From the NCBI GenBank assembly GCA_019095985.1, contig CM032660.1, positions 41,570,346-41,634,345 on the forward strand: DNA of 64,000 nt, written 5' to 3'. Each line of letters begins with the position of its first letter. Position 1 is the first letter of the stretch. The DNA is from Streblospio benedicti. Taxonomy: Eukaryota; Annelida; Polychaeta; Spionida; Spionidae. The notes beneath the pieces are model-generated. The model was not told the DNA's origin. It made no database searches and was given only the letters and a program-made list of their open reading frames with translations. The position numbers and the translations under genes were made by a program. This document shows, one piece after another, positions 12,501-27,500 of this stretch.

Positions 12501-15500
12501 AGTGCATAACCTGCTCATACTCTCTGTTAGACTTTTCCATGGTTTTAGCATTTATTCTGCCCATTTAAAATTACGAACAAAGATCCTTTTAAAATCTACT
12601 TAATTAAATGTATGCCTTTTATGTTATTAATCAAGTATGTCGGATGTTAACTCTCGTTTCATTATTTGCTTCAGCCAAATATTAAAAGTTTAAAAGTGAA
12701 TACCCTGAAAAGAAGAAGAAAAAAAGCTTCCTGCCTCATCCGGAAGCAACGATTGTCGCACACATCAACAGGAGACAACGAATCAATAGGCCCTTTCCTT
12801 CATCCATTGGTTTCATTTCTTTTCACGTCATATTTAAGCTTTGATTGCATTGACATTGATCAAACGCTCAACAGCTTCTTAGGTCTAAGCTCATTTTTTG
12901 TTAAAAATCCACCATGAAAGACAGATCAAAGCATGGGTGTGCATGCTTCTATTACATATTGTTTCATGTCAATCATCAATTATTTAGCTGCAACACTGCT
13001 GTTCAACATGAATTCAATCTTTGGAATTGGATATGAAGAACAGGTAAATCTAAAATTCGTACAATCAATGTACTTAATCAGGTATCTTGATTTTTTCAAA
13101 AGTACTGCTAATAACAATACTAAGAATCAATGAGGCGTTTTCCCTTCAGTGTAACAAATCTCAGGAGCACATTTTAGGTTTCAGAAACAACAAAGTCTAA
13201 TAATACAATTGCTGAAGCAATACACTATGCTCAGACTTACTTGCCAGTCACTTTTCCATTTGTAATTCAATTCAGTGAGCATCGGGATTGTGCCTAGAGA
13301 TCCCATGATAAGGTAAATGGAAGAATAGCAATGAAAGTACCTTAGAACAATCATTGAAATCATTTACTGCTTTCTACTTTGCCAACTGTCAAAATTCACA
13401 ACAGGTATAGATCAGTTCCGTATTAAAGCATGAGACTTCAAGGATAGGAGGAAACGTTTTTTCTGACATTCTTCATCCAATTAAAAACTACATGCATAAC
13501 GTGATGCTGATAATTGTTTAAGCTAATCATCATCGCATTCAACATCACATTTTACATATACATTGGCTTTATATGAACTGACACTCTTTTGAATTCTGTA
13601 TTGAGAAAACGCTTTTCAGTTGACTGCATTTTTGTATTTTTCCATATTCATAAAATATCAATGCTTAAAGCTGAAACTCAACAGTGACTTTGAATTTCGA
13701 CTGTTCAAAAGCATTTTTCTTCTATATATTATGATTGGTGTTCATCTAACTACTAGTATATTCACAAAAAAAAAAAAAATAAAATAAAATAAATAAACGT
13801 CATTATCTTCATTAAATGCCTTCTTCACAAAGACTAGTAACAAATGATGTTGAAAAAGACAAATCCCCAAACAAGCAGCATGTAGCTGGATATCAGCATC
13901 ATCACAAGTGACAGTTACTAGTCATATTGGGTCATAGGTCCATTACTACTATTGATATACATATCTTGTGCCTGGTAGGTTGGTCACTAAGTATGAATGT
14001 TCTGCTTGAAGTAGTGACTCATTCCATCCCATATAATTGCAAAAAATTTTTTTTAAAACTACCGGTAATATAACGGAAGTAATGATTTTTACTTAAAATT
14101 TAATTGTTTTACCTGACTACACAAATATATCATATTCTAATGCCCATATGGGCATCTAAGCTATAATCCTCTAAATAAGGGATGGGCTTTCAGGTTAATG
14201 TTTACTTAAACATTGGAATTTCAATTGTCCAAATTTTTAAAGGGTAAGGGTGGCGCTTTACATGCTTATGCATCTTCAGCTGCATGTTTATCGTAAACAG
14301 ATTAATTATCACTGAAACATTTGTAATATATGTCAATTTTTTAAACTGCTCAATGGTACGCGGCACAGGCGCTCGCATTGATCATGGCGGCGGTGGCATT
14401 AGACTCATCCGTCGTGTTATCAGCATGCTGAGCACTGCAAAGGTTGTGCCGATAATGTTGACACTAAATGAGGTCTTATTACAATCTGTGTGGCAGCAAC
14501 AGCACACGTTGCTTCTTCAATGGTGACATCGCTTGATCGCTGTCGTCGTTCATTGGGATTTCTGTGATTACACAATTTGAATACAATTCTATTTGAATTC
14601 ATTCTTCTTCATTGTATATTAAAAATTTGATAAAAATGAGAATTCTAATTGTGCTCTGGAACAACTTACAGGATACAGCAGAGGTTCACAGGTATATTTT
14701 CATTTCAGTTAAATATCATTATTACTTGTTTTAGTAAGGTTTTCAATCATTATTTCACCAATACATGAACTTTTCACCTGCTATGCTCCAATATTTCATG
14801 AACATTGAAATTAGGTTCCCAGAGTTTAGGACTACATGTAAATGTGATGTGTAGTCTTTAAAGTCACAAAGCTTTGAGCATGATTAATTTAAGCATGATG
14901 CATGATGCAGAGAATACAAACTATGAAAAAAAAACTGTTCATTACAAAATGATTAGAAACGAACATCACAAAAAATGATTGAAAACAATATGATTATTTA
15001 CACATACCTATAAAATAATGAATTCTAAGAGAAGAAATTTAAAGTCAACAGAAAAATATTTGAATCAATAGACTAGGTCTCCATCTTGTTGGGGTAACTC
15101 CCGGAGTCACCCCCAAACATGTTGGGAAAACTCCCAGAGTTACCCCAACGGCTTAACTACAGTGACAAGTGAAGAAAATGAACAAGGTCATTGAAAAATG
15201 ATTGAAAACAATATGATCAACTCCTACAAGTGAAGATATGAACAAGGGCCCGTTAAAAGCAATCTCATTATTCACACAAATGATAGTTGCCAAAATGCCA
15301 GCCTAATGCCTGTTTATCTGTCTGCTGGGTGTCGTGGCCATCTCGAGGGTTCAATTCAAACAGAATTTATGTTATTTGTCCAATATTTTGTTCATTGCAG
15401 TTTTTTTAACGAGCAAATTATTGCTAATATGGCCATTTCATTCAAATAAAACAAAATTCAAGGTAAAGTCAATAGGTACACTTAAAACAGAAATTTACAA

Positions 15501-18500
15501 GTAAAAATATAGCTCAAATTCTGTCGATTACACAGGAGTTTACTTAGTACGGCAGAAAAAAAAAAAACTTTTAGTACTTAAGGGTTCAAACTTTTTAGCC
15601 GATGAGTACAATTAGCTTATGAATAGTGTGCTGTATGTTAAGTTCTTAAAATAAAAGTAATAAAACATATGAGAATGAACTAATGTTAATTGACAGCATT
15701 CATGACACATTCACAACACAATAAATGTGGATTAGAATTTGGCTTTTGAAGCTGTAACAAAAGGTTGCATGGCTCCAACATGTGACATTGTATAAGTCAT
15801 TCCTAGCTTAGCTAGAGAAGATTACACCAGTTATACATTTGCCCCACCAAGCACAAATTCAAACGTCAGTGTGCAATTTACCCTTTGTATAAAAAAGTAT
15901 ATACCTCAACCAGTATGCGAGTCGATAAAATTTTACTGCTTTGTTCATATTTTCTATATTTGGTGCATATAATTGAAAGTTTCGGAAAAGCAATAAATAG
16001 CAGAAGTCTTTGAACAGGATTATCCATTTACTGTGGAGTGGTGCCACAAGGTGCTGTTATAGTTCAAAGTGATGAACGTGAGGTCTTAATGCAAGACTTG
16101 TCACTTGGCAGCAATACTAATTCCAACAAAATCAATAGGTACGGGTGATGATTATAGCTGAACAGCTGCACTATTACAAATATTGTACTACATGGGTTGA
16201 AACTTTGTTTACAAGAATTCAATGCCTATTACACTTGTGAAATTTTTTGCCAAGTCGATCACCTAACTACGTTTTAGAAAATTATACATGAAATGGCAAA
16301 ACTGTCAGTCATTTTCTCAGTTTTAGCATATGTTTAGATTCCTACATTTCAGACAATTTCTTGCAACATTTACCAGGAAAGATATGTATTTCGAATGTTT
16401 GCAATCAAAATGACTGTAAATTCTAATTTTCACACACCTGGACGTTTGTATATTATTGCAGGATGACACATTTAACTAGTGCAAGTCTGTACACAAAATT
16501 TGTGTCATCTGAAAATTTGAGTTACTATAAAGTGATATGAAGGAAAACGGTGCTTTGCCCAAGTTAACAATAAATGTGAGATATCACCCACATTCAACTG
16601 TCTTGTTTTCTACATGTGTGTTTGCTAAATGTTACAGGTAACAGCATAAAAATGCTGAATATGGTGGAAATGGAAATGTGCAGTTGACAAATAGAAACAC
16701 AATATAAACATTTATATTGATATCTGGTGAATGAATGTATTTCCAAGTATCCTCTGAATAGCATGAGCCACTTAAATATTACAGTTCCAAGGCTTGTGCA
16801 CACAACTTTGAGCACGACTACATCATAACTATATTGTTCTGAGAAATGATGCTGCGAATGATTCAACAGCCTAAAATATCATACAGGGACGTAATTATCC
16901 AAATAAAATAAAGTTCCTTTATAGTTACCATTGGCATGATCAATTTATCTTATAAGTGAATTTTCGAGCCTTCCTCAGACATTAAAAAATGCTGATAGCA
17001 CGGAAATTCATGATAAAAATAAATTCAATGTACCATAAAGGACATTCTATTAGATTAAATAATTTAGTAATTTCATGGAACAAACCGTTAAATAATATCT
17101 TTGTTTTTGAACAGATAATTAGACCTAAATGATTAACAGAAAGAGAGAAAACATAAGCCAAGGTGACAATAAATTGAGAGTGCACTAAAGTGAGCATATT
17201 GAGGTATTTTATAATGGCACTCTGCTACCTCATACATATCCGGCTATAATACAGCTGTCATGGGAAATATTGACCCGAGATTAGTTGCATGGTTTACTGC
17301 TGATTAAATGCTGCTAATCAGCTGGGTAATTGGGATAATTGGGGTGATGATAAAACATCAACTCATCAAATAAAAGAGGGTTCAGTTATTGCTTCAGCTT
17401 GTAATATGGCCAAACAATCAATTTTTTGCGAGCAACAACTTAATCTAAGGCCGCATTTGTTTTGTACTCTTCACTAGGGCAGGGTATCCACCTCCAGAAT
17501 CCGTACTTACCAGAGTTACGCGAACATAAAGAGTACTTTATGTTTCTAAGTTGCAATAAAGTTGTTAGTAATGTATATATTCATATTAAATACAATAGAC
17601 AACTTTATTTCAGAATATTACGTTCCACAAAATTTTCATAAATAATTCACTTAGACTAAGAATAAAATAGCCACATCTTGGAATGAATGTTACTCTCCAT
17701 GTTCGTTTTGAAAAAGAGTTCGAACATTGGTCTAATCTACCTCCCGAGCAAGTTCAAAAAAGAATGCTTACCAGTGTAGCAACATCAGATGTCTGCTTTG
17801 ATTTTGGCTAATAAGGATTAGCCCATAGTTTACAAGTCATTGTATACATATCATCTTTCATCATACAAAGGCAAGTTGTCCTGCACACACTTATAATGGT
17901 AAAAGCAATGGTGAAAATATAAACATGATCGGCAAAGGCAGGAATAGATAATGTAGTGCAAATACAATCAAATCTCTAAAACATGTTTCAGATTGAGCTT
18001 TATAATTCATCAGATTGAATTTCATGTTCCTGAAGACTGTAATGATAATGTAATAACTGTGTCTTGAAATTTTGACTGACATGTAAATCCATTTGACATG
18101 AGTTGTATGTATGTGGGATAGCTCAGCACTATTGACATATTATTTTGCAAGAAGCTTAGGTTAATATTCACTGAATAAACAAGTTGAGTACTTAGACCAA
18201 AGTTGTTTGATATTAATTTTTGCAGACAATTTAATGCAGAGACATTGAAGGCAACATCCTCCAAACACACAGACACACATACACACGCAGAATGATGTCA
18301 TGATTTCACATAAATTTTATAGGTATCCCACAGAATCTAAGTTTCAGGCTCAAGAGATATTTATCTAACTAGTTAAGTGCTGTACTTTATCAAGTTAGGA
18401 CATTTGTCTTGTGGCAAGAAGTCAATCCAGAGGTATGATTCTCATAGTTTAGTGTTTGGAAATTTGGAAGTCAATCAGACTGCACGCAGCACCTGAGCAA

Positions 18501-21500
18501 TATGAATGAACAGGCAGCCGTTTACTTGCTTGTTGTGATAATTTACTCAAACCTACGTATTCCTGTAAAATCACTTATGTATGACTATGGTTTTGATCGA
18601 TGAGTTTATTTACTACAATGTCTTAACTTTACCACCATCATCATTGCCTAGAATGAATCAATGAAAGAGAAAAATGCTATATCCTGAACAAGATTGGTCG
18701 AGAGATATGCAAAGACGATTATGTAAACAACAATGAATGAGGGATAAATCCGTGGTGAGCACCCAGCTGAATGGGCCAAAAGCTAACATTGGCGTTGATG
18801 ATGAACCTATAACGTTTCACGTCTGCTGTGATGAGACCATAAAACACACATTTACAGCGGTTTTCCCTCCACTACTGATTAGTTTGATCATGCATAGTTA
18901 TGGTGATTGAAGAGCACCAACCGTAGGAAATCCTGCTAAAAATATGAAGTCTCAAGCAAAATAAGCTCATTTTTATATGGTAAGTTGAAAGACAGTATAA
19001 ACTGTTTTATCATCTGTCTTCCCTATCGCAAGTCCATTGTTAAATTCAAAACCTGCTGTCCATGTGAAAAAGGCGCCACTTTCAGCTGACAAACCAAATT
19101 TGAGCATCCTAACTCAAACGATGTGACACGTAGAGGGGTACCAGTTAGAAATAGACCAGTTAATGGTCCAGGATGGACACAAATATGGACCAATTGGGTC
19201 ACTAGGAAATAGGCTTTGTGTGGTCACCATTTTCAATCAACAAAGCAAATTTGAGTACATTGCTCAAACAAAGCAACCTGTCGGTTACCAGTCAAAAAAT
19301 GGACTGAATAATGGTCTGATCTAGAATAGACAAAAATAAGGACAGATTGTATTCATGTGACATGGGCTCCATTTTCAAAAGACATTTTACCAAATTTGAG
19401 CACCCTAGCTCACACGATGCAACCTGCAGTGCTAACAAACCCGATGGATTTATGGACCCGTGCCCAGGTAGCTTTATAATCATACTGATCTTCAGGACAG
19501 TAACATACAAGTTACTACATGTAGTCCTCCAAAAATGGTACTCGTCTTACCTTATGGCTTTGACCGAAGTTGGTAGTCTTGAGAAGTTAAAATTCTTACT
19601 AGTCCTCCTGGTTTTACTAGTCTCTGACTAGTAGACGAGTACTTACTGGGGCTCAGCAGACAGTCGGTTGGACTCAATTAGTTAATGGGGTATAAGTCAG
19701 TGTCAACACTGGAATTAACAATAAACCACAATATCATTATGACGTGTTTCAAATAAACTTATGATCCCCATGAAACTCTATCAAAGTTCAGAAAGAAAAT
19801 CATGAACGGTTCAGTAAAGAAGCAATCTGCAGTCCATATTTGCCCAACTTTCATAAAACAAGCACAAGTGCAGAAACATAACAGCTGATTTACCATTGCC
19901 AATAAGCTGCTGTTTCATGAAATATGCCGCCAAATTTCACTATATTTTTTATGATATACAGAATCACCTTGACCATTAACAGATTGGGTTAATGCTGTAG
20001 TCATTTTCATACCGAATTGTTAACAAAAATACTTACATGTAATTGTAATAAGCTCTCAACAAACTGGGATAGGATTACAACATTGTAACTTATAATTAAC
20101 TAAATGCTATTTCATGTCTTCTTTTTCTAAAAATCTAGGTAGGATTAGGCGTTTTTCAAATATAATTCTATTTATGCATTAGAAAATATAAAAATCTACA
20201 TATAATTAGTATGTTTTGCAAGCCTCTATCTCAATGTTGATTTTTCAAATTTTATGAAGTCTTATCCACTTATTAGGCCAGTCCATTAAGACAGGCCGGT
20301 TATAATTCACATCATAATCATTACATGAACGCATTCAATGGTTCAATATATAACACCTCACGATCATTTTCATTTTCATTTTGATACAAAATACCCCCAA
20401 GGATATATGACTAGAAGAGGAATTGAACATTCGTATCATGCCTCTATACATTTTATCTGTTCAACTGGCCAATAATACCCTTGGCAGGTCCATTTGAGCT
20501 GCCGCTTTATAGTTATTGTGTGATCTTATTTATAGAAATTTCCAATTTGGCCTCATTTGTACATTGGAAGAATTTTAGAACTTATTTGTTCCTTTAAAAC
20601 ATCTGTTGGAAATGACAAACACTTCAGTCAATTACACTTTTTAAACATCAAGCAATAGTTTCTAAATTGTTAGACTACATAAATGCCCAAACGACCAACA
20701 TTTCATTAGAAATCATGCGATCCTTGGGTTCACTACCTTAATCTATCTTTAGTTCTGATGCTCATAATTGACACGAATCATTTCATGAGAAACTATCAAT
20801 TCATTCTTTCAATAACTTGATTTTTGATATTTTGCTCATGGAAGACACATTAGCAAGAATGATGAATGCCACTATCAATATTTGCAGCCTCATCCTCAGC
20901 ACAAAAAACGATAAATCAAAATCAGTTGACATAAATTGCAAGCCATGGGAGTCAAAGGTCAACTTGATTTATTCTAATGTTGGATTAACTTTCATACATC
21001 ACTAAAAAATTAACGTTCGAAGCAAAGTGTTCCAGGCAGGGTAATATGTGATCTGCTCACACTTCAGTCAGTGACAATACTTTTGAGGCAGTCTGGGTAA
21101 AATTAAAATGAAGATATCCATTATTGACGTTAAGTATAAGAATAGTCTCACGTTATTCTGTCTAATCCAGCTTAATCTAGAAAGAGAAATTGACACAAGA
21201 CAACTCCTTATGAAACCGCCACCTGTCAGGTAATCATTTAAATTGACAGTAGCTCAAACAAAAACGTAGCCTTGCATAATTCTAATTCAGATATCTTCCT
21301 CTCAATTTCTCAAGAATCCTGCTGCTCAAGATCAATGCAGCAAAAATGGTCACATCTGAATAAGCCTTCTTTATTTGAACTGACATACATTTAACCTCAT
21401 TTATTATCTGTTGTGAGGACTGGTTGCCTAGTCAAGTCCTGCATGGAAGTCCAACAATAATTTACTCCAGGCCAAATATTACATTGAATTGTTTTCTATT

Positions 21501-24500
21501 CATTATCCTGTGTTTCAAACTTATCAGCTGGCGCTACACCTAACATCGAGTGGTCAGTGACTAGTCAACTTGATCTGTGAGTTAAAAAGCACATCCTTAT
21601 TGTATGGCCAGTTTCTTTGGCTGTCAGAACTATCTTTGACTTGGGGCATGGTTTTGACAAGGAAGAATATGGAATGGTGGTGAAGAATATGTGCAGGAAT
21701 ATTTTGTGTTCAGACAACCTATTGAAGTATGTACAGGTTAGGCAAGGTTTATCGCATAAAGTAAAGCTGAATAAGAAAATAAGGTTTCCTCATGTTTAGG
21801 GTCCGGTTCCACATATATATATATGTAAGTAGACGAAACAAAAAGGAAGTTATATAATTACAAATGTCAGCTTGAATTTTGTAACAACCTTGATTCTTTA
21901 TTGAATTACATTCTACAGAACTTGACTCTAACACAATGAACTTGACTTGTAGCCTAAATTAGATAACATCATAATACAGTTATCCTAAACATTACGATGG
22001 TTCATTACTCTATAATTGATGAGATCTTATTGTTAAGTCATATACACATGGGACAAATATAACTTTTCATAATTTTCATGCAGCAAAAAGGGACAACTTA
22101 ATCATTATCATTGCAGTTGTGTACCATTTCTGAGCATACATACAGCCATAGCTGTACATTACCCGCTGAATGCCTAGGAAATGATGAGAATTAATTGAAT
22201 ATTACTCCCACACAGTTATGCTTTGAATAATGGTTTCTACCTTTTGGGTGCATTTACTCATTACTTGGACCTACATCATTCGGCACAGTGTCCCAGGTTT
22301 TTTTTTCTTTTTTTTTTTTTTGCTTTTGTGTAAGAACATTTTCTTTTCAATTTGTTTAATTGTTAGTAAAGCACTATTCATAGCATTTATTTAAATATCT
22401 GACAATGCAAAAATCCACTCCGCATTTCTACTATTGTGAGCATGTGTGAGCATCTAACTCTGCATGTGGCTAGAACTGAGTGTGCTTATAAAATTAACTG
22501 CACATGCAATACAAAAATACAAGCTACAATTGAAAAATTGATATCAATTACATGTATTCATCTTGAGTAATTCTAATATGGCTACAATGTCTCCGTTGCA
22601 CATTTCCACATGTACATTGTCTAGCTATCAGGAGAAATTATCTAGATATATTGCTTAAAAAGATAACGAAGACCATTGATTGATAATCTACTCCAAGATT
22701 ACCCCGAGAAACAAAATTACCTATATTCAAGCAACACATGAGCAAATGAGGGTGACAAATTATAGTCTCAATAGGTCTTCAATGCTGAAGGCCGAGCCTA
22801 TGAATAAAATGGGACAAGATGCTGCAGTAATGAAGCATTAATTGCATCATTACCACCAGTAACTGGTCAGATATTGATCAACTATGTGTTAGATGGAATA
22901 ATATTATATATAACCTACAATATTTACAATGTTGAAAACCAGAACAATTTTACAGAGCTCATTTGAAGCATTTCTCTAAGCTCAATGTTTAAACCAACAA
23001 ATAGTTCATAATCATAAATCAAATTTCAATGAATCACCATGATAAGTAAGGACACATCATAACAAATGCATTAGATTTGGTAGCGGACACGAACTTAGAC
23101 CATATCTTAGAAGAAACCATTTAAACCGACAATTCTGTATGCAGCAGTCAGTTTGCATCTACAAGAGACGTACGGGCTATGTCTCATTATTAGCTTAATG
23201 AATCATATTCAACACAAATTGTTGGGTAACAAAATCTTTGATATTTCAATTTCATGTTCACTTTAATGGATTCCCCTCGAATTCAACAGTCTACTAGAGA
23301 AGATCCTAGTAAAATATAAAACATATGCAAAAGGTTAATCTTCTCATGCACTCAAGCAGTAATCTGAATTTCTAGTTGATTATTGTTGCAATCTGTTCTA
23401 TGAACTGTAAGTGAGAAATAAGCACTCATTGACATTGGTGAAAAGATTGTCTCAGTTCAGTTCATAATGAACAGAGGAAGAAATTGCCTGCATCGATTTT
23501 TTTCTTGAGCAAAGAACATCACCTAAATAGCGAAAATTGAATTTTCACTTCAGAGGTAAAGTAACAAAGAGTTCTGTCCTGAAGGCTACGAAACTGAGCC
23601 ACATTTCTAATGATATTTCTCAGATCTACAACGAAAAAAATTCTGTTTTACAGTTACATTTCGTCATTAGTTATAAAGTATATCATTCACATAGATCACA
23701 CAAAGTTCTGCCACTTTGAATGTACACGTTAAGATCACAAATTTTTTAAGGATAATAATAATACTCATGGGAATGGTTTATCATGCTTTTAACAGGTTTT
23801 GTAGGAGTCTATTTGATGTGTCTACAGACACACAGCATCTTACATCTTCACCCGCCGTAAACTGCTCATTCTGTCATTGTTGCTTTAGAAGAGCACTTTA
23901 AGAATTAGACGAATGCTGATGGATTGATTCATCTCTAGAGTTTTATATGATATTTCAAAAATAATGGACATATCTCCTCTTTATCATCATTACCATTTAG
24001 CGCATGGGTTATTGCTTGATCCATACCTGTACCTTACATTTCTACACATACCATGACGTCAGACATTGCCCATTCGCCACTAATCATGATTAAATTTACT
24101 TTCCAGTTATAAATATGGTGAAACATTTTCCTAAGAGCATGAATGAAATCCTAGTCATTACATTATCTAGATTTCATGAGTTCTTTTCTTAAGGATTGCA
24201 TCCTTGTTTAGTCTTACATATGATACTCTAACTCAGGGCATGGTATATATTGAAGTGTTTGTTAACACATACACTGAAGTCATGTGATACAAAAATCTTC
24301 GCCTTACAGTTGGCGGCAATCATGACATGTGCGCTATCGGCACTATGATGAGTCGAAGAGGCGACTGAAACTGTCAATGGTATTGATAAAACTTTGTGTA
24401 AGGTATTACAGAAATAATGTGCATAATCACGTGCAGTAAAGGCCAAATCAATCAAACTAAATTCCTACCATCATAAAGATTGAAAAGAAAACAGGTATAA

Positions 24501-27500
24501 AAGTTCTAGTACTCTCTTAGATGGATTAAAAATTCATGTTTTGAATTTATCCATTTTGAATTATCACTCAATATGTAATGCCTCTCAAATAATGACAGAA
24601 TACAAAATGGATTGCATGAAGAATAAAGATCCAGCTACTGTCTTCAGAGTAAATCAAAATACATATCTGCACAAACATTTATAAGCAAACAATTTGCCAC
24701 ATCATCGTGTTAAATGGCTGTTTTTGTTGTATTTTTTGCATTTTGGTTTATTGCAGTCCTTTTCTACAGGCTTACTGAATAATTTTGATATTACAGGCAC
24801 GTTCCCCTTTTGTATTTTGTCATGATTCAATGTCAAAATTGGTATAAATGGATGACAAATGAAGAAGACAAATCACATCTATCGAATCATGGCTTTAGAC
24901 GATGCACATCTATCTTCAATGGTTCAAACATTTTGATTAAAGACCAGAGTAAAACCAATAATTTCACAAACAAAACGTCTCAAATTACTAGATTAATTAG
25001 ACAATTAATTAATTGGATGTCATTTCAACAAAACAGACACTTTTGCCATTAAGCCTCTATAAAGTTATCATTATTTGACTATTATTTGACCACCAAATTG
25101 TGAAATGGTCCTCAAACTGTATACAGAGAGAGGAGTGTAACAAATATGTCAATTCCTTGGGTTCATTTTGCAGCATGTCATTTTTCCATGTGACTGCCCA
25201 TAGCAGTTCATGCAATAGCTTACCAGGGAAAAAATGATTCATATTTCAGATTTTGTGCCTGTAATTTCTTCTATTTTTCAGTAAATGTTTAATAAGCACC
25301 AACAATAATAAATTGGCACTATTTTCCAGCTCCTGACTATGAAGATTACGTGGGGTTAGTTAAATTAGCACTGGCAGTAGGTCCCTCCAATATATTAATA
25401 CATCAATAGTTGCATTAGCAGTCTTGGTTCATTATATTAATGGTTATTATTAACAAGATAACACATCAGACAAAAAAACAATTGATTCAAAATGTCTAAC
25501 TCTAAGTTCACTCCAGAATGACTTCATGTCCAAACTAAAGCAGAACTTTTTGAGTCAGGGTGAGGATTATGTAGAAAACTGCTACTCATCAGCAGGAAGA
25601 GTAACCCTTAAAAATCTACTCGTCCTGCAGAAAAAATACTCGTCCTTGCACAAACTCTATAAATGTATGCCAAATTGACCGCATTTGTTACTCGTCAAAA
25701 GAACAAGTTACTAAAACTTCTTACTCGTTCTCCACAAGTTTTTACTAGTCAATACGAGCGGACAAGTGGCTAATCCTGACCCTGTTGAGTTTATTTCAAC
25801 CTACCCTAAACATCCAAGGTAAAAGCTCAACTGGTGGAAAATGGATTCCATGACGTGTAAGTTATGTTGATTTATCAATGTAAACACCAGCTCATGTAAA
25901 AGCCCTCCACCTAAACGACTTAAGTTCAAACTAAAAGCCCATGGAAACATGAATGTTAAGGGTATTTGTACACTATCACAGTGTTTGTGTATCAATGATG
26001 TAGAAGAAATCTATTATTTTCCTCTGACCTTTTACATTACTAAATTGAAAAAATAAAACACCCAATTATGCGCACAAAAACTGTCAAAAAAGAGTTGAAT
26101 GCATAGTTGTCTTCTTGAAAAAACGAATAGATAATGCAAAGATTGTGATAATGGGAATGGCAAAATCTCGAAACAGCCTAGTCTTGGGTTGCCACTCAGC
26201 TGTGAAAAATGTGTACATAAGGAAGACAAATGTCTGCTTACTCAAGCGCACAATACAACTGTATGCAAATAGTTACCAGTTCAGCTACCAACTGGCAAAC
26301 TGGACACATACAAAAAAATGCACTCGTCCCCCACACAAAAAAATCCTACAAGCATTAATAATTAATTGTTTATTGGTCTTTCAAATTAATCTCATCATTT
26401 GTGGCCTATTAATATTATCAGGTTGTAGATGTTCCCACCGTTTGTTATTGTTTTTTTTGTTTGCTACACATGGTCACTGAGTGAGATATGGTGAAAACTT
26501 GTGTTTGTAAGATAATGGAACATTAATCTTGTGTGAGGATCTGTGTGAGTGACTCAAATAGAAGTTACTAAGTACTTGAAAATTTATTCTAAAACAGATA
26601 GTATTTCAATAAAAAAGAATAGCTGTAAAAAATATCTATTCATTCAACAAGCTTCTAAAATGGCAGAACACAGTGCATGCAAATGCGCACTATGTAGATT
26701 GTCTACAATAGTGACTAGTTTATTTCATATTTTGCTCTTTTGAGCTCTTTCAATCACACATATTAACCAATGTTCAAAGCTACTTTGTCGCTATTTTATT
26801 CCGAAATAATAAATCCCCCAATCACAATGTGAAATCACAAGTGAGACATTGCCAAGTGAACGAAAAGCCAGACTTCAAATCCCAAAGGCTGACACAATTA
26901 CTTAAAAGATTGGTTTTTCTTTTGCTTAAGGCGTACAATTAGAAAATGGTTCTGGAAACTATTACAGCACTATCACTATACGTTTTCACAGACGGATTTG
27001 TAACTCAATGAGAATTCATTTTCTTGACAGACACTCAAAACTAACATTTAGGATAACAAAATCATTTTCAAAATCAAATTAAGAAATTATGTCTCTTTTA
27101 GAAATATCTTTAAGCTGCAATGATTTATACATTCATTGCATACCACATTGCGCTCATTTTTGTACCTTTTACACTGAAAAATGTTATACAATTTGTTCAC
27201 ACTCATCCTGGCAGTTGAAAGTAGTGGACAAGTAAGTTGCCATACAAGTTCTACAACTATTGAAAGCTTATGTGTACACGTGGTGCACTGAAGCGCTTGT
27301 ACAATGCTTATACGTAGGTCATATATTTTCCACATACAATATTTTACTCGCCACACTGTGTACATCACATTGAATGCTGCTTGTCTGAAGTGACTTCTAA
27401 GTTGAAAACATCTGCTCATTAAGTAGCTTGAACAGACACTTGAAAGAAGTGAAGCACAATGCAGGGCAGGTGTTTCAATCTTTGAAGTAAATATAATCTC

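Noticed and set aside
26115-26480. 121-codon plus-strand open frame
   Set aside because: Low-complexity hydrophobic and basic mix with no family; likely chance.
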